In this document: positions 18,768 to 31,436 of the stretch, in pieces | Position numbering within the stretch: the first letter of the stretch is position 1 | Layout: each line of letters starts with the position of its first letter | Assembly: GCA_023954015.1 (NCBI GenBank) | Contig: JAMLIS010000002.1 | Span: 124,001-188,000 of the forward strand | DNA from: Burkholderiaceae bacterium | Lineage (GTDB): Bacteria; Pseudomonadota; Gammaproteobacteria; Burkholderiales; Burkholderiaceae_E | DNA length: 64,000 nucleotides | Direction of reading: 5' to 3' | Notes under the pieces: generated by a model | Database searches by the model: none | What the model was told of the DNA's origin: nothing | Seen by the model: the letters and a program-made list of their open reading frames with translations, nothing else | Position numbers and translations under genes: made by a program

Positions 18768-18812
18768 AAAAAGGGCGGCTCAAAAAGGGCGGCTCAAAAA
18801 AAAGGGCGGCTC
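18768..18812. repeat. three tandem copies of a poly-A plus GGGCGGCTC unit
   Basis: Units start at 18768, 18782 and 18796, each being five to eight A followed by GGGCGGCTC. Read on the minus strand each is a GAGCCGCCC stem arm followed by a U-tract, i.e. the 3' half of the adjacent intrinsic terminator copied twice more. Confidence 0.85.
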
Positions 18813-18824
18813 CGCGAGCCGCCC
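18796..18824 (-). terminator. intrinsic terminator of the SWIB/H1 gene
   Basis: On the minus strand a 9-bp perfect stem (18816-18824 with 18804-18812, 3-base loop) is followed by eight U (18803-18796). It lies 29 bases after the stop of the histone-H1/SWIB gene. Further U-tracts follow in the repeats beyond. Confidence 0.85.
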
Positions 18825-18852
18825 CTCACGAACCAGCGGATGACGACGCTGC

Positions 18853-19353
18853 TCAGCGCGCCGGTGTCGACGGCGATCCGTTGTCGCGCAGGTGCTTGCC
18901 GACCAGCGCGGTCATCTCGAACATGTTCACCTGCGCCTTGCCGAAGACCTCGCGCAGCTTCGCGTCGGCGTTGATCAGCCGCTTGTTGACGCTATCCTGC
19001 AGGTTGGCTTTCTTGATGTAGTCCCACATCCGCTTGACGACCTCGGTACGCGGAAGCGGCTTGTCGCCGACGATCGAGGCGAGCGCAGCGCTCGGGGTGA
19101 GCGCCTTCATGAACGAGGCGTTCGGCGTGCGCTTCTTGGCGGCGGGCTTCTTCGCCGCAGCCTTCTTCGGCGCCGTCTTCTTCGCGGCGGCTTTCTTCGC
19201 CGGGGCCTTGGCCGCGGTCTTCTTCGCGGCGGCCTTCTTCGGCGCCGCCTTCTTCGGAGCGGCTTTCTTCGCCGCAGTCTTCGTGGCGGCCGGCTTCCTG
19301 GCCGTCGCCTTTTTCGCAGCAGGTTTCTTCGCAGCCTTCCTGGCAGTGGCCAT
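18853..19353 (-). CDS. histone H1-like / SWIB domain fusion protein
   Basis: The 166-residue protein joins a Lys/Ala-rich histone-H1-like tail (residues 3-78, many AAKK and APKK repeats) to a SWIB/MDM2 domain (about 85-160, with SAALASIVGDKPLPRTEVVKRMW and DSVNKRLINADAKLREVFG). The tail should bind DNA without sequence preference; SWIB domains in chlamydiae and plants are linked to chromatin. AGGAGA lies upstream of the ATG. Similar fusions are known in Bordetella and Burkholderia relatives. It is transcribed alone and ends at a strong terminator. Confidence 0.92.
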   Translation of the reverse strand: MATARKAAKKPAAKKATARKPAATKTAAKKAAPKKAAPKKAAAKKTAAKAPAKKAAAKKTAPKKAAAKKPAAKKRTPNASFMKALTPSAALASIVGDKPLPRTEVVKRMWDYIKKANLQDSVNKRLINADAKLREVFGKAQVNMFEMTALVGKHLRDNGSPSTPAR

Positions 19354-19598
19354 GCTCGGTTCTCCTGGATCCGTGAATGCAATGTCCGTTTCGAACGGCG
19401 CGTTCTTCATAGGGAAAACGTGCCCTCTCCACAGGAGCGAAGCATGACTTGTCTTGCACGGGTCGCCAACAAAAACAAGCGTCGACGGACCCGGGCGCGC
19501 TGCCAGTGTTGTATCGGCGACGCAACTCGCTGCGTATACGCTTCGCCGGGGATGCGCGAGGGGCGTGCGTCCCGGCTGCTCGCCGGGCCGGACCTGGG

Positions 19599-21472
<1,874 letters not shown>

Positions 21473-21476
<4 letters not shown>

Positions 21477-22423
21477 CGTTCGGTTCCTGGCCGGGCTTCG
21501 GGCGCCGGCACGTTGGCGGCGACGAGCCGCTGCGGATGCAGCTCGCCGTCCTGTTGAAGGGCGATGCCGAGCAGGCCGATGCCGGCGCCGTAGACGCGCA
21601 CGCGCCCGGGCGGCAGGCACGCGCCGGCGCGATCCAGCGCCAGCTTCTGTCCGTGCCGGAATCTCGCGGCGAGCGCGGCGTCGAGGTCGACCCGGGGCAG
21701 CCCTGCCAGCAGCGCGTCGGCGGGCAGCAGCCGCGCGCAGCGTTGCGCGGGCTCGAGGGCCTCGAGCGCTTCGAGCGTCATCGCGTCGTCGACGTCGAGC
21801 GAGCCCACGCGTTCGCGCCGCAGCGCGCTCAGGTGCGCGCCGCAGCCGAGTCGGTCGCCCAGGTCGATCGCCAGCGAGCGCACGTAGGTACCCTTGCTGC
21901 AGCTCATGCGCAGTTCGACGCGCGGCGGCACGAAACGCAGCACCTCGATCGACCGGATCACCACGCGGCGCGGGACGCGCTCGACGGCGACGCCCGCGCG
22001 CGCGTATTCGTACAGCGGCCGACCCTCGCGCTTCAGCGCGGAATGCATCGGAGGCACCTGGTCGATCTCGCCGACGAAGCCCGCGAGCGCGCGCCGCACG
22101 AGAACCTCGTCGCGCGGCGGATCGCGCACGTCGAGCACGCGCCCTTCCGCGTCGCCGGTCTCGGTGGCCACCCCCAGCGTCAGTTCGGCCCGATAGGTCT
22201 TGTCGGCGTCGAGCGAATCGACGGCGAACTTCGTCGCCTCGCCGAAGAGCAGCGGCAGAAGGCCCGTCGCAAGCGGGTCGAGCGTGCCGCCGTGACCCGC
22301 CTTGCGTGCATTCAGCAACCGGCGCGCGCGAACGAGCGCGTCGTTCGAACTCAGGCCCAGCGGCTTGTCGAGCAACAGGATCCCGTCGACGGGATCCCGC
22401 TTCGTCGCGATGCGTTTCGTCAT
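21473..22423 (-). CDS. truB: tRNA pseudouridine-55 synthase
   Basis: TruB makes pseudouridine 55 in the T-loop of tRNAs. In the 316 residues the catalytic Asp is residue 49 in [14 protein letters not shown], preceded by [46 protein letters not shown] and the C-terminal PUA-like domain ([17 protein letters not shown]) complete the family pattern. It is coupled to typA downstream and lies 32 bases after rbfA. Confidence 0.97.
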
Positions 22424-22455
22424 GCCGGAAAAGGGCGGCGCGAGCCGCCGCTCGA

Positions 22456-22914
22456 TCAATCGCCGTCCGGGGGATTCCGGTGAGAGGCGCGGGCGCCGCC
22501 GTCGCCGTCGGAGAGACGAGCGTCGTCCTGCGCCGACGGCTCGTCGGCATGCAGGCGATTCGCCTCGTCGATCAGCTTCGACATCGCGATGCCGCGCTCG
22601 GTGGAACGGTCGTGGACGAAGCGCAGTTCGGGCGTCGTGTGGATGCGCACGCGCCGGCCGAGCTGCGAGCGCAGGAAACCCGCCGCGCGCCGCAGGCCGG
22701 CGAGCGTTTCGGCGACCGCGGTGTCGTCGTCGGGAAGCACGCTGAAGTACACGGTGGCATAGGCGTAATCGGGCGTGAGATCCACGCCGGTGATCGTGAC
22801 CATGCCGACGCGCGGGTCCTTCAGTTCGCCGCGCACGAGTTCGGCGAGCTCGTGGTGCACCTGCTCGCTCACCCGCACGCCGCGACTGCCGCCGCCCGGA
22901 CGTTGCCTCGCCAT
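22456..22914 (-). CDS. rbfA: ribosome-binding factor A
   Basis: RbfA helps mature the 30S subunit and the 5' end of 16S rRNA. The 152-residue protein has the KH-like core ([67 protein letters not shown]). An acidic, disordered tail of about 35 residues extends past the E. coli length. It is the fourth gene in the rimP-nusA-infB-rbfA-truB-typA run. Confidence 0.96.
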   Translation of the reverse strand: MARQRPGGGSRGVRVSEQVHHELAELVRGELKDPRVGMVTITGVDLTPDYAYATVYFSVLPDDDTAVAETLAGLRRAAGFLRSQLGRRVRIHTTPELRFVHDRSTERGIAMSKLIDEANRLHADEPSAQDDARLSDGDGGARASHRNPPDGD

Positions 22915-22933
22915 CGCTCGCCGCCACGCACGC

Positions 22934-25831
22934 TCACAGCGTGCGCGCGACCTCCCGGATCTCGAAGACCTCGAGCTGGTCGCCCTCGCGGATGTCGTCG
23001 TAGCCCTTCAGCGACAGGCCGCACTCGAAGCCTTCGCGCACTTCGCGCACGTCGTCCTTGAAACGCTTGAGCGAGTCGAGCTCGCCCGTCCAGACGACGG
23101 TGTGATCGCGCAGCAGCCGCACTTTCGCACCGCGACGCACGACGCCCTCGAGCACCATGCAACCCGCGATGTTGCCGACCTTCGGCACGCGGAAGATCTG
23201 GCGGATCTCGACGAGGCCGAGCGCCTCCTCCTTCTGCTCGGGCGACAGCAGCCCCGACATCGCCTTCTTCACGTCGTCCACCGCGTCGTAGATGATCGTG
23301 TAGTAGCGGATGTCGATGCCGTTCGCCTCGGCGAGCCGCTTGGACTGCTGGTCGGCGCGCACGTCGAAGCCGATGATCACGGCTTTCGACGCCGTGGCGA
23401 GGTTCACGTCGTTCTCGCTGATGCCCCCGACGCCCTGGTGCACGATCTGCACCCGCACCTCGTCGGTGGACAGCTTCAGCAGCGCGTGCGACAGCGCCTC
23501 CTGCGAGCCCTGCACGTCGGCCTTGACGATGAGCGGCAGCGTCTTGACCTCGCCGCCGGACATCTGCTCGAAGATGTTCTCGAGCTTGGCCGCCTGCTGC
23601 TTCGCCAGCTTGACGTCGCGGAACTTGCCCTGCCGGAACAACGCGATCTCGCGCGCCTTGCGCTCGTCGCCGAGCACGATCACTTCCTCGCCGGCGGCGG
23701 GCACGTCCTGCAGGCCCTGGATCTCGACCGGGATCGACGGGCCGGCCTCGGCGACCGGCTTGCCGGTCTCGTCGAGCATCGCGCGAACGCGCCCGAACGA
23801 CGATCCGGCAAGGACGATGTCTCCGCGCCGCAGCGTGCCCGACTGCACGAGCACCGTGGCCACGGCACCGCGCCCCTTGTCGAGACGCGCCTCGATCACC
23901 AGGCCCTTGGCCGCGCCCTCGCGCACCGCGCGCAGCTCGAGCACCTCGGCCTGCAGCAGCACGTTGTCGAGCAGCGCGTCGATGCCGGTACCGGCCTTCG
24001 CCGAAACCGGGACCACCGGCACCTCGCCGCCGTATTCCTCGGGGACGACCTGCTGCGCGACGAGCTCCTGCTTGACGCGCTCCGGATTCGCCTCGGGCTT
24101 GTCCATCTTGTTCACCGCGACGACGATCGGCACTGCGGCCGCCTTCGCGTGATTGATCGCCTCGATCGTCTGCGGCATCACGCCGTCGTCGGCGGCGACC
24201 ACCAGGATGACGATGTCGGTGGCCTTGGTGCCGCGCGCACGCATCGCCGTGAACGCCTCGTGGCCGGGCGTGTCGAGGAAGGTGACGACCCCGCCGGGCG
24301 TCTCGACGTGGTAGGCGCCGATGTGCTGCGTGATGCCGCCCGCCTCGCCGGCGGCAACCTTCGTGCGGCGGATGCAGTCGAGCAGCGAAGTCTTGCCGTG
24401 ATCGACGTGGCCCATGACGGTGACGACCGGCGGCCGCGGTTCGGTGGCCGCGTCGGCCTGCGCCACGTCCTCGACGAGGAAGGCCTCCGGGTCGTCGAGC
24501 TTGGCGGCGAGCGCCTTGTGGCCCATCTCCTCGACGACGATCATTGCCGTGTCCTGGTCGAGCATCTGGTTGATCGTGACCATCTGCCCGAGCTTCATCA
24601 TCGTCTTGATGACCTCGGCGGCCTTCACCGACATCTTGTGCGCGAGATCGGCGACGGTGATCGTCTCGGGAACGTGCACTTCGCGCACGATCGGCTCGCT
24701 CGAGAACGACGCGCTCGCGCCGGCATCGTGCCGTTCGCCGCCGCGATGCCGCCCGCCGCGCGGTCCGCCGCGCCAGCCGCTGTCGGGCGCGTCGCCGCGC
24801 GTCTTGATGCCGCGCTTCTTGCCGGCCTCGTCGGACCAGGTCGACGACAGCTTCGCGCTCTTGACGTGCTTCTTCGCCGCGTCGCCGCCGGGCGCGCCCG
24901 GGGCGGGCCGGCCTCCCGGCGGTCGGTGCAGCGTGCCGCGCACGCCCGCCTTCGCGCCGGGTTGGGCCGGCGCCTGTGCAGGCTGCGCGGCTTTCGCCGC
25001 CGGCGGCTGCGCCGTGGCCTGCGCAGGCGCAGCCTCGGGGGCTTTCGGCTGCGGGCGGCGCTGCAGGCTCATCAGGCGGTTGATCTCGGCGACCTCGGCC
25101 TCGACGGCGCGGCGTGCCTGCGCCTGCTGTTCCGCTTCCTCCGCCGCCTGGCGCGCGGCTTCCTCGGCAACGCGCGCCTGCTCCTCGGCAGCCCGTGCCT
25201 GCTCCTCGGCCGCACGCACGCCTTCCTCGGCCTGCCGTCGGGCATCGGCCGATTCCTCCTCGGCGTGCGCGCCGGCGGCTCGCTCGGCCTCGCGACGCGC
25301 TTCCTCTTCGCGCCGCTGCGCCTCGGCGGCAGCCTGCGCCGCACGCTCGCGCTCCTGCTCGAGGCGCAACTGCTTCTCGCGCAGCTCGGCCGCCTGGCGC
25401 TCGAGCAACTCGCGCTGGCGCTGCTCCTCGGCCTCGCGCAGTCGCTGCTGCTCCTCGTCGACCACCGACATCGGCGGCGCGACCTCGACCGGCTCGGCGA
25501 CCGGCACCTCGACCGGAGCGCCTTCGCCGGGCCCGCGCTTGACGAACACGCGCTTCTTGCGCACCTCGACCTGGATCGTGCGTGCCTTGCCGGTGGCATC
25601 GGCCTGCTTGATCTCGGAAGTCTGCTTGCGCGTGAGCGTGATCTTGCGCCGCGCCCCGTCTTCCGAGCCGTGCGCGCGGCGCAGAGCGGACAGGAGCTGC
25701 TCCTTGTCGATCTCGGTCAACTCGTCGTCCGGCGACTGCTTGCCGAGACCGGCAGCCCGCAGTTGCTCGAGCAACGCTTCGGCCGGCATCTTCAGCTCCG
25801 CCGCAAACTTCGCCACGTTCGTACTCGCCAT
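22934..25831 (-). CDS. infB: translation initiation factor IF-2
   Basis: IF-2 brings fMet-tRNA to the ribosome and promotes subunit joining. The 965 residues contain an N-terminal IF2_N module, a long Glu/Ala/Arg-rich helical stretch (about 120-260), a second IF2_N module (near 375-425, [19 protein letters not shown]) and the G domain with GHVDHGKT near residue 475, [17 protein letters not shown] and SAKAGTG. The C-terminal half has the usual IF2 domains ending in EIREVARTL. The helical segment gives long antisense open frames that are not genes. Confidence 0.97.
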   Translation of the reverse strand: MASTNVAKFAAELKMPAEALLEQLRAAGLGKQSPDDELTEIDKEQLLSALRRAHGSEDGARRKITLTRKQTSEIKQADATGKARTIQVEVRKKRVFVKRGPGEGAPVEVPVAEPVEVAPPMSVVDEEQQRLREAEEQRQRELLERQAAELREKQLRLEQERERAAQAAAEAQRREEEARREAERAAGAHAEEESADARRQAEEGVRAAEEQARAAEEQARVAEEAARQAAEEAEQQAQARRAVEAEVAEINRLMSLQRRPQPKAPEAAPAQATAQPPAAKAAQPAQAPAQPGAKAGVRGTLHRPPGGRPAPGAPGGDAAKKHVKSAKLSSTWSDEAGKKRGIKTRGDAPDSGWRGGPRGGRHRGGERHDAGASASFSSEPIVREVHVPETITVADLAHKMSVKAAEVIKTMMKLGQMVTINQMLDQDTAMIVVEEMGHKALAAKLDDPEAFLVEDVAQADAATEPRPPVVTVMGHVDHGKTSLLDCIRRTKVAAGEAGGITQHIGAYHVETPGGVVTFLDTPGHEAFTAMRARGTKATDIVILVVAADDGVMPQTIEAINHAKAAAVPIVVAVNKMDKPEANPERVKQELVAQQVVPEEYGGEVPVVPVSAKAGTGIDALLDNVLLQAEVLELRAVREGAAKGLVIEARLDKGRGAVATVLVQSGTLRRGDIVLAGSSFGRVRAMLDETGKPVAEAGPSIPVEIQGLQDVPAAGEEVIVLGDERKAREIALFRQGKFRDVKLAKQQAAKLENIFEQMSGGEVKTLPLIVKADVQGSQEALSHALLKLSTDEVRVQIVHQGVGGISENDVNLATASKAVIIGFDVRADQQSKRLAEANGIDIRYYTIIYDAVDDVKKAMSGLLSPEQKEEALGLVEIRQIFRVPKVGNIAGCMVLEGVVRRGAKVRLLRDHTVVWTGELDSLKRFKDDVREVREGFECGLSLKGYDDIREGDQLEVFEIREVARTL

Positions 25832-25942
25832 GTAATTCCTTCCCGAAACCTGAACCTGATCGATGATGCCCGCGCATCCGCTGTTCCACGCGGGCCCGGC
25901 GCGCGACTCGCTGCTGTGCGGCCAGCGCGGTCCTTCCCGTTC

Positions 25943-27460
25943 CTACGCCCGCGCGTCCTCCTGCCCGGCGCCGGACGCACTGACCGGCTCCTCGAACCAG
26001 TGCGCACGCGCCGCGAGGATCAACTCGCGCGCGCGCTCCTCGTCGATGCCGGTAGCCTCGACCAGCTCGTCGACTGCCAGTTCGGCGAGATCGTCCCGCG
26101 TGTAGACCTGCGCGTCGGCCAGCTTCGCCGCGAGGTCGCGATCCATCCCGGCGAGCGCGAACAGGTCCTCGGCCGTCGTGCCGAGCTTCTCCTCGGTGGC
26201 GATGGCCTCGGTGAGCAGCGCGTTGCGCGCGCGATTGCGCAGCTCGTTGACGGTGTCCTCGTCGAAGCCCTCGATCTCGAGCATCTCGTTGATCGGGACG
26301 TAGGCGACTTCCTCGACGGTGGTGAAGCCCTCGTCGATGAGCACGTCGGCGAGGTCTTCGTCGACGTCGAGCTTGGCGACGAAGAGCTGGCGCAGCGTCT
26401 CGCGCTCGCCTTCGCTCTTCGCCTGCGACTCCTCGGCCGTCATGATGTTGATCTGCCAGCCGGTCAGCTCGGAGGCCAGGCGCACGTTGCGCCCTCCGGT
26501 GCCGATGGCAAGGGCGAGGTTGTCCTCGTCGACGACGACGTCCATGCTGTGCTTGTCCTCGTCGACGACGATCGACGAGACGTTCGCCGGCGCCAGCGCC
26601 CCGATGACGAACTGCGCCGGGTCGTCGGACCACAGCACGATGTCGACGCGCTCGCCGGCGAGCTCTCCGGTGACCGCCTGCACGCGCGAACCGCGCACGC
26701 CCACGCAGGTGCCGATCGGATCGACGCGACGGTCGTTCGAATGCACGGCGATCTTCGCGCGAACGCCGGGGTCGCGCGCGGCCGCCTTGATCTCGAGCAG
26801 ACCCTGCTCGATCTCGGGAACCTCGTTGGCGAACAGGTGCCGGATGAAGTCGGGCGCCGTGCGCGACAGGAACAGCTGCGGACCCCGGCCCTCGCGGTTG
26901 ATCTTCGCGACGTAGGCCCGCACGCGATCACCCACGCGCAGGTTCTCCTTCGGAATCATCTGGTCGCGCGGCAGCCTCGCTTCGACCTTGCCCGACTCGA
27001 CGATCGCCCCTTCGCGGTCCATGCGCTTGATCGTGCCGGAGAGCACCGACTCGCCGCGGGCCAGGAAGTCGTTGATGATCTGCTCGCGCTCGGCGTCGCG
27101 GATCTTCTGCAGGATGACCTGCTTGGCCGCCTGCGCGCCGATGCGGCCGAGGTCGACCGGCTCGAGCTCTTCCTCGATGTAGTCGCCGACCTGGATGTCG
27201 CCGATCTGCTTGTGCGCCTCCGACAGGATGACCTGGATGTCGTGGTCCTCGAGTTCGCCGTCGGGCACGACCTGCCAGCGCCGGAACGACTCCGACTCGC
27301 CGGTCATCCGATCGACCGACACGCGGATGTCGACTTCCTCCTTGAAGCGCTTCTTCATGGCGGAGGCCAGCGCGCTCTCGAGCGCGCCGAACACGACCTC
27401 GCGCGCGACGTTCTTCTCGCGCGCGAGCGCGTCGACCAGCAACAGAACTTCCCGGCTCAT
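25943..27460 (-). CDS. nusA: transcription elongation/termination factor NusA
   Basis: NusA modulates pausing, termination and antitermination on RNA polymerase. The 505 residues comprise the N-terminal polymerase-binding domain (1-130), an S1 domain (about 135-200), two KH domains (about 200-350, [22 protein letters not shown] and [17 protein letters not shown]) and two acidic helical repeats (about 370-490), the alpha-CTD-binding type found in proteobacteria. The ATG overlaps the rimP stop (ATGA). Confidence 0.97.
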   Translation of the reverse strand: MSREVLLLVDALAREKNVAREVVFGALESALASAMKKRFKEEVDIRVSVDRMTGESESFRRWQVVPDGELEDHDIQVILSEAHKQIGDIQVGDYIEEELEPVDLGRIGAQAAKQVILQKIRDAEREQIINDFLARGESVLSGTIKRMDREGAIVESGKVEARLPRDQMIPKENLRVGDRVRAYVAKINREGRGPQLFLSRTAPDFIRHLFANEVPEIEQGLLEIKAAARDPGVRAKIAVHSNDRRVDPIGTCVGVRGSRVQAVTGELAGERVDIVLWSDDPAQFVIGALAPANVSSIVVDEDKHSMDVVVDEDNLALAIGTGGRNVRLASELTGWQINIMTAEESQAKSEGERETLRQLFVAKLDVDEDLADVLIDEGFTTVEEVAYVPINEMLEIEGFDEDTVNELRNRARNALLTEAIATEEKLGTTAEDLFALAGMDRDLAAKLADAQVYTRDDLAELAVDELVEATGIDEERARELILAARAHWFEEPVSASGAGQEDARA

Positions 27461-28014
27461 TTACGCCTCTCCTGGAACTTCAGCTTCGGCACCAGCCGAG
27501 CCCGCTCGATCTCGTCGAGCGAAAAAACGAGTTTGCGTGCTGCCTGCGCCTGCACATCCACCGTCTCCGGTGCGCTGCGCACGCGCCGCGGGCGCGCCTT
27601 ATTCGCGGCACGGCCGCCCCTCGCGCGCGACGCGTCGGGCGCACGCTCGATCAGCTCGAGGCCGAAGCGGCCTTCTCCCTCGACGGTGAGCAGCCCGTCG
27701 AAGTTGCGCCGACCCTCGAGCGGCTCGCGCAGCCGGATCGCCACTTCCGAACCGGCGAAGCGTTCGAAGTCGACGGGCTTCTTCAACGGACGATCGAGCC
27801 CGGGCGACGAGACTTCGAGCCGCGCGTAGTCGACACCCTCGACTTCGAGCACGTACGACAACTGCCGGCTGACCTTCTCGCAGTCGTCGAGCGTGATGCC
27901 CGACGGCGCATCGATGAAGACGCGCAGCACGCCCTGCTGCCCGCGTTCGATGTCGACCACTTCGTAACCCATGGCGGCCAGGGTGCGCTCGATGATCGCC
28001 TGCGTGGACGTCAT
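27457..28014 (-). CDS. rimP: ribosome maturation factor RimP
   Basis: RimP acts in 30S maturation, before RbfA. The 185 residues contain [40 protein letters not shown] and the motif [22 protein letters not shown], followed by an Sm-like C-terminal domain. A basic insertion ([15 protein letters not shown]) lengthens the C-terminal part. ATG 28014 is preferred to a GTG at 28029. It opens the operon that leads to typA. Confidence 0.94.
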   Translation of the reverse strand: MTSTQAIIERTLAAMGYEVVDIERGQQGVLRVFIDAPSGITLDDCEKVSRQLSYVLEVEGVDYARLEVSSPGLDRPLKKPVDFERFAGSEVAIRLREPLEGRRNFDGLLTVEGEGRFGLELIERAPDASRARGGRAANKARPRRVRSAPETVDVQAQAARKLVFSLDEIERARLVPKLKFQERRK

Positions 28015-28060
28015 CTCGGTCACTTGCACCCCCCTGCCGACCCCGGGTCGACCCGACGAG

Positions 28061-28090
28061 AAAAAAAAATGGGCCTGCGAGAGCCCATTT
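28061..28090 (-). terminator. intrinsic terminator after rluB
   Basis: On the minus strand an 8-bp stem (28083-28090 with 28067-28074, AAATGGGC type) is followed by a run of nine U (28069-28061). It lies 155 bases downstream of the rluB stop and just upstream of rimP, separating the scpB-rluB transcript from the rimP operon. On the plus strand the hairpin is followed only by TTTCTT. Confidence 0.8.
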
Positions 28091-28244
28091 CTTCGAGCAC
28101 GCTGCCCGTGCCCCGTGCCTCGCGCAACCCGGAGACGTCGACCGGCCTGCCTCGAAGCGCCCTTCCGGGCAGCGTTTCACCAGCCGGCGATTATATCGCG
28201 AAAAGACCGCGTCGGTACGCCCGGGGAAGCTTCACCGCGCGCCG

Positions 28245-30191
28245 TCAGCCTCCGGCATCACCGCCGCGGCCCCCGCCCGGCCCGCGGCCGCGCGAACGAT
28301 TGTTGCGCCGCCCGGTCCGTCCGGAGGGCTTCGGTCCGCCGGCCTGCGGCCCTCCGGCAGCGCCCGGGGCACCCGGTCCGCGCGCACCGCCGCTGCGCCC
28401 GCGCGCGCCGCCCCGCGGCTGCGCCTTCGCTGCGCCGGGGCCGCGCGAATTGCCGTATCCGTCGCGATTGCCGTCGCGATTGCCGTCGCGACTGCCGTCG
28501 CGACTGCGGCCCGGTGCGCCGAAGCCGCCGTAGCCGGCGCCACGGCCCTGGTCCATCGGGCCGGTGAACTGCGCCGGCGCACGTGCGCCGCGACCGCGCG
28601 ACTTGCCGAATCCTCCCTTTCGACCGGCAGGGGGCGCCGCGCCCGGCTCGCCGCTGCGCACTCTGCGAGTGATCGCTTCCTGGTGCGCGTTCGCCGAACG
28701 CGGCTGCCATTCGTCGTCGTCGAGCTCGGGGCGGTGCGGCTTCTCTTCCTCGACGTCGCCGGGCAGGAGCCGATTGCCGATCGCGTCGTCGAGATCCTCG
28801 TACGCGTCGTCGTCGACCTCGACGTCGTCTCGTTCGCGTTGCGCATCGGCCTGCGGTTGCGCGTCGTCATCCGCCGGCCCGACTGCCGAGGCGGGCGCGT
28901 TCTCGCCGCCCTTCGCGCGCCGCACCTCCTGCATCAGCGCATGCACCTCCGTCTCGTCCAGCTCGAGCCAGCGCCCACGCGACAACCCGCGCGGCAACGC
29001 CACCGGCCCGAAGCGCAGGCGAACGAGTCGGCTGACGGTGACCCCGACCGCCTCGGCCATCCGGCGCACCTCGCGGTTGCGTCCCTCGGAGAGCACCGCG
29101 CGATACCAGGTGTTCGCGCCGTCGCCGCCGATGTCCTCGAGCAGCGAGAACCGCGCCGGACCGTCGTCGAGCTGCACGCCGGCCAGCAGCTTCTCGCGCG
29201 CTTCGTCGTCGACGCGGCCGAGCACGCGCACCGCGTACTCGCGCTCCCAGCCGTACCGCGGATGCATCAGCCGGTTCGCAAGATCGCCCGACGTGGTGAA
29301 GATCAGCAGGCCCTCGGTGTTGAAGTCGAGCCGCCCCACGGCCACCCAGCGCGCGCCCTTGATGCGCGGCAGCTTGTCGAACACCGTGGCTCGCCGATCC
29401 GGATCGTCGCGCGTGCAGATCTCGCCGGGCGGCTTGTGATAGAGAAGCACGCGCTGCACCGGGCCCGCCGCACGGCGCGGAATGGTCCGGCCGTTCACGC
29501 GCACCTGGTCGTTCGCGCCGATGCGCTGTCCGATATGGGCCGGCTGGCCGTTGACCGAAACGCGTCCCGCGAGGATCAGCTCCTCCATGTCGCGCCGCGA
29601 TCCGAGACCGGCATCGGCGAGCACCTTGTGCAGCTTCGGCTGGTCCTCGCCGGCCGGCCTGCGTGCGCCGCGCTTGCGCGACTGCGCGGAATCCAGGCCG
29701 ATCGCCGCGGCGGCCGCATAGATGGGCAGGGGCTCGATATCGGGGAGCGCACCGTGCGGCTCGGCGGTGCCCTGCGCCCGCCGGCCCTCGGTCGCACGCG
29801 CGTCTTCGGTTCCGGCGGGCCGGCTCGCGTCGACTTCGCCGTCTGCCCGCCGGGCGGAGGGACGCGGTCCGCGACCGGCACGTCCGCCGCGCCGGCGGTT
29901 GTAGGGCGTGCGCGCCTGGCGTGCCTCGCGCGGCTCGCCCTCCTGGCGCGGCTCGCCCACCGCGTGCTGTCCGGCAGTGTCGTGCGATGCGGACGCCGCG
30001 CCGCTCGGCGCCGCAGCTGAAGCTTCGGGCGACACCGCGGGCGCCGCACCGTGCGACGCCGGGCGCGGGATCTCGCGCGACGCGGGAGCGGTGCCGGCGG
30101 GCTCGCGGCGTTCGGCCGCCGGACGGTCTTCGGAACCGGTCGCGTCGCTCGCCACCGCCGGATGGCTGTCGCTGGAAAATTCGTGGTTCAA
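28245..30191 (-). CDS. rluB: 23S rRNA pseudouridine-2605 synthase with long disordered tails
   Basis: The catalytic core (about residues 185-425) is a standard RluB: an S4 domain ([30 protein letters not shown]) then the pseudouridine synthase domain with the catalytic Asp in [14 protein letters not shown] and [11 protein letters not shown]. It modifies U2605 of 23S rRNA. The 648-residue protein is more than twice the E. coli length because of an N-terminal Pro/Ala/Arg tail (1-180) and a C-terminal acidic then Gly/Arg-rich tail, including an SRDG/NRDG repeat. Such tails are common in Burkholderiales and may bind RNA. The start overlaps the scpB stop (ATGA). Confidence 0.95.
   Translation of the reverse strand: MNHEFSSDSHPAVASDATGSEDRPAAERREPAGTAPASREIPRPASHGAAPAVSPEASAAAPSGAASASHDTAGQHAVGEPRQEGEPREARQARTPYNRRRGGRAGRGPRPSARRADGEVDASRPAGTEDARATEGRRAQGTAEPHGALPDIEPLPIYAAAAAIGLDSAQSRKRGARRPAGEDQPKLHKVLADAGLGSRRDMEELILAGRVSVNGQPAHIGQRIGANDQVRVNGRTIPRRAAGPVQRVLLYHKPPGEICTRDDPDRRATVFDKLPRIKGARWVAVGRLDFNTEGLLIFTTSGDLANRLMHPRYGWEREYAVRVLGRVDDEAREKLLAGVQLDDGPARFSLLEDIGGDGANTWYRAVLSEGRNREVRRMAEAVGVTVSRLVRLRFGPVALPRGLSRGRWLELDETEVHALMQEVRRAKGGENAPASAVGPADDDAQPQADAQRERDDVEVDDDAYEDLDDAIGNRLLPGDVEEEKPHRPELDDDEWQPRSANAHQEAITRRVRSGEPGAAPPAGRKGGFGKSRGRGARAPAQFTGPMDQGRGAGYGGFGAPGRSRDGSRDGNRDGNRDGYGNSRGPGAAKAQPRGGARGRSGGARGPGAPGAAGGPQAGGPKPSGRTGRRNNRSRGRGPGGGRGGDAGG
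28461..28508. repeat. four tandem copies of a 12-base coding repeat in rluB
   Basis: Units of 12 bases start at 28461, 28473, 28485 and 28497 and encode the four-residue repeats SRDG and NRDG in the disordered C-terminal tail of RluB. Pairs of units are identical, which points to slippage expansion. Confidence 0.85.
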
Positions 30192-31024
30192 GCGGACCCC
30201 TCGCTGGGTTCGTTGGATCGGGCTCGGTCGGAAAGACCGGATTCGCCTGCGTCGATCGTCGAATCGACACAGGCAGTCGTGCCGGGCAACGGCTCGTCGT
30301 CGTCCTGCTGCGGGCCACCGCGCTCGACGATCGACCCGTCTTCGACGGCGTCGGCAGGCGGCGGGCTTTCGGCAGGCGCATCGATCGCCGGCTCGCCCGG
30401 GTCTGCCGCGTCTGCCGCGTCTGCCGCGTCGGCCGCGTTCATTGGGCCGGCCGCGCCGGCCGCGAACTCGATGACACGCTGCCCCAGCGCGTCCGCCGCC
30501 TCGGCGGCCTGTCCGGGCTCGAGCAACGGCGGCAGATCGACAAGCGAACGCAACCCGAGATCATCGAGGAACTGGCGCGTCGTGCCGAGCAGTTCCGGAC
30601 GGCCGAGCACGTCCTTGTGACCGATGACTTCCACCCAGCCGCGTTCCTCCAGCGTGCGCACCAGGTGCCCGGCCACCGTCACGCCGCGGATCTCCTCGAT
30701 GTCGCCGCGAGTGACCGGCTGACGGTACGCGATGATCGCCAGCGTCTCGAGCAGCGCACGCGAGTAGCGCGGCGGCTTCTCGGGGTTCAGCCGCCCCAGA
30801 TAGAGGGCCATCTGCGGCGTGCTCTGGAAGCGCCAGCCGGTGGCGAGCGCGCTGAGCTCCACGCCGCGGCCGCTCCATTGCGTACGCAACTCCTCGAGCA
30901 GGCCGCGGATCGCGTCCGCATCGAATTCGTCATCGAACAGCCTGCGCAGTTCGCCGATGCTCAGCGGCTGGGATGCGCACAACAGCGCGGCCTCGACGAC
31001 GATCTTCGCTTCTTCGGTGTTCAT
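30188..31024 (-). CDS. scpB: segregation and condensation protein B
   Basis: ScpB dimerises and binds the ScpA kleisin in the Smc condensin complex. The 278-residue protein has the two winged-helix domains (residues 1-180): [50 protein letters not shown] and [22 protein letters not shown]. An Ala/Asp/Pro-rich tail of about 90 residues follows, partly encoded by four 9-base repeats (30401-30436). ATG 31024 is the natural family start. It is coupled to rluB, a conserved pairing. Confidence 0.95.
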   Translation of the reverse strand: MNTEEAKIVVEAALLCASQPLSIGELRRLFDDEFDADAIRGLLEELRTQWSGRGVELSALATGWRFQSTPQMALYLGRLNPEKPPRYSRALLETLAIIAYRQPVTRGDIEEIRGVTVAGHLVRTLEERGWVEVIGHKDVLGRPELLGTTRQFLDDLGLRSLVDLPPLLEPGQAAEAADALGQRVIEFAAGAAGPMNAADAADAADAADPGEPAIDAPAESPPPADAVEDGSIVERGGPQQDDDEPLPGTTACVDSTIDAGESGLSDRARSNEPSEGSA

Positions 31025-31436
31025 CCAGATACGGGCTGCATCGGGAGAGCCGCGCCGACCCCCGGAGGGTCCCGGGTTTCGCGCTCCGTTCGTATGGTTC
31101 ACCAACCGACCGGCCGCGCTCGCGAAAGAAGACGAGGCGCGCAATTGCGCCATGGAAATCGCGATTCGGGTACCCGCCAGGACGGTACGACTCGCAGAAG
31201 GGCTCGCAGAAGCGCGTGTGGCGGGTTCGGGGAGCGAAACTCCCGGGGATCGGTCCGCCGCGCTTCGGGAGGCAATGGATCGGTGCCTGCTCGAGCTTTC
31301 CAACGATGATACACGAAGGAAAGACCGGGCTGTACGTGCACGGCCGGCAAGCGATGTTTCGCCAGCGGCGCACCAACGTCGGCCGGTCTCGAGAGAATGC
31401 GGGCGAAGGAGCGGTCCGCCGGCAAGCTGCACGCGG
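31025..31436. other. 412-base gap between scpB and the DUF748 gene
   Basis: No coding region or RNA gene is convincing here. It must hold the scpB promoter and the end of the DUF748 transcript. A weak -10-like TATCAT on the minus strand (31311-31306) would leave a leader of about 275 bases, and a short direct repeat CTCGCAGAAG occurs around 31192-31213. A small GGGAG/CTCCC hairpin near 31235-31255 lacks a U-tract. Confidence 0.5.

Noticed and set aside
22775..27829. A very long open frame on the plus strand across infB and nusA
   Set aside because: It is antisense to two clearly recognised genes. Long antisense frames are expected at this GC content, and its translation has no recognisable domain.
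28461..28508. A short regular repeat array that might suggest a CRISPR
   Set aside because: Units are 12 bases, have no spacers and lie inside a coding frame (the RluB tail).
30930..31376. A possible gene in the gap upstream of scpB on the minus strand
   Set aside because: The frame overlaps the scpB start and reads as Arg/Pro/Cys-rich noise, with no ribosome site or recognisable domain.
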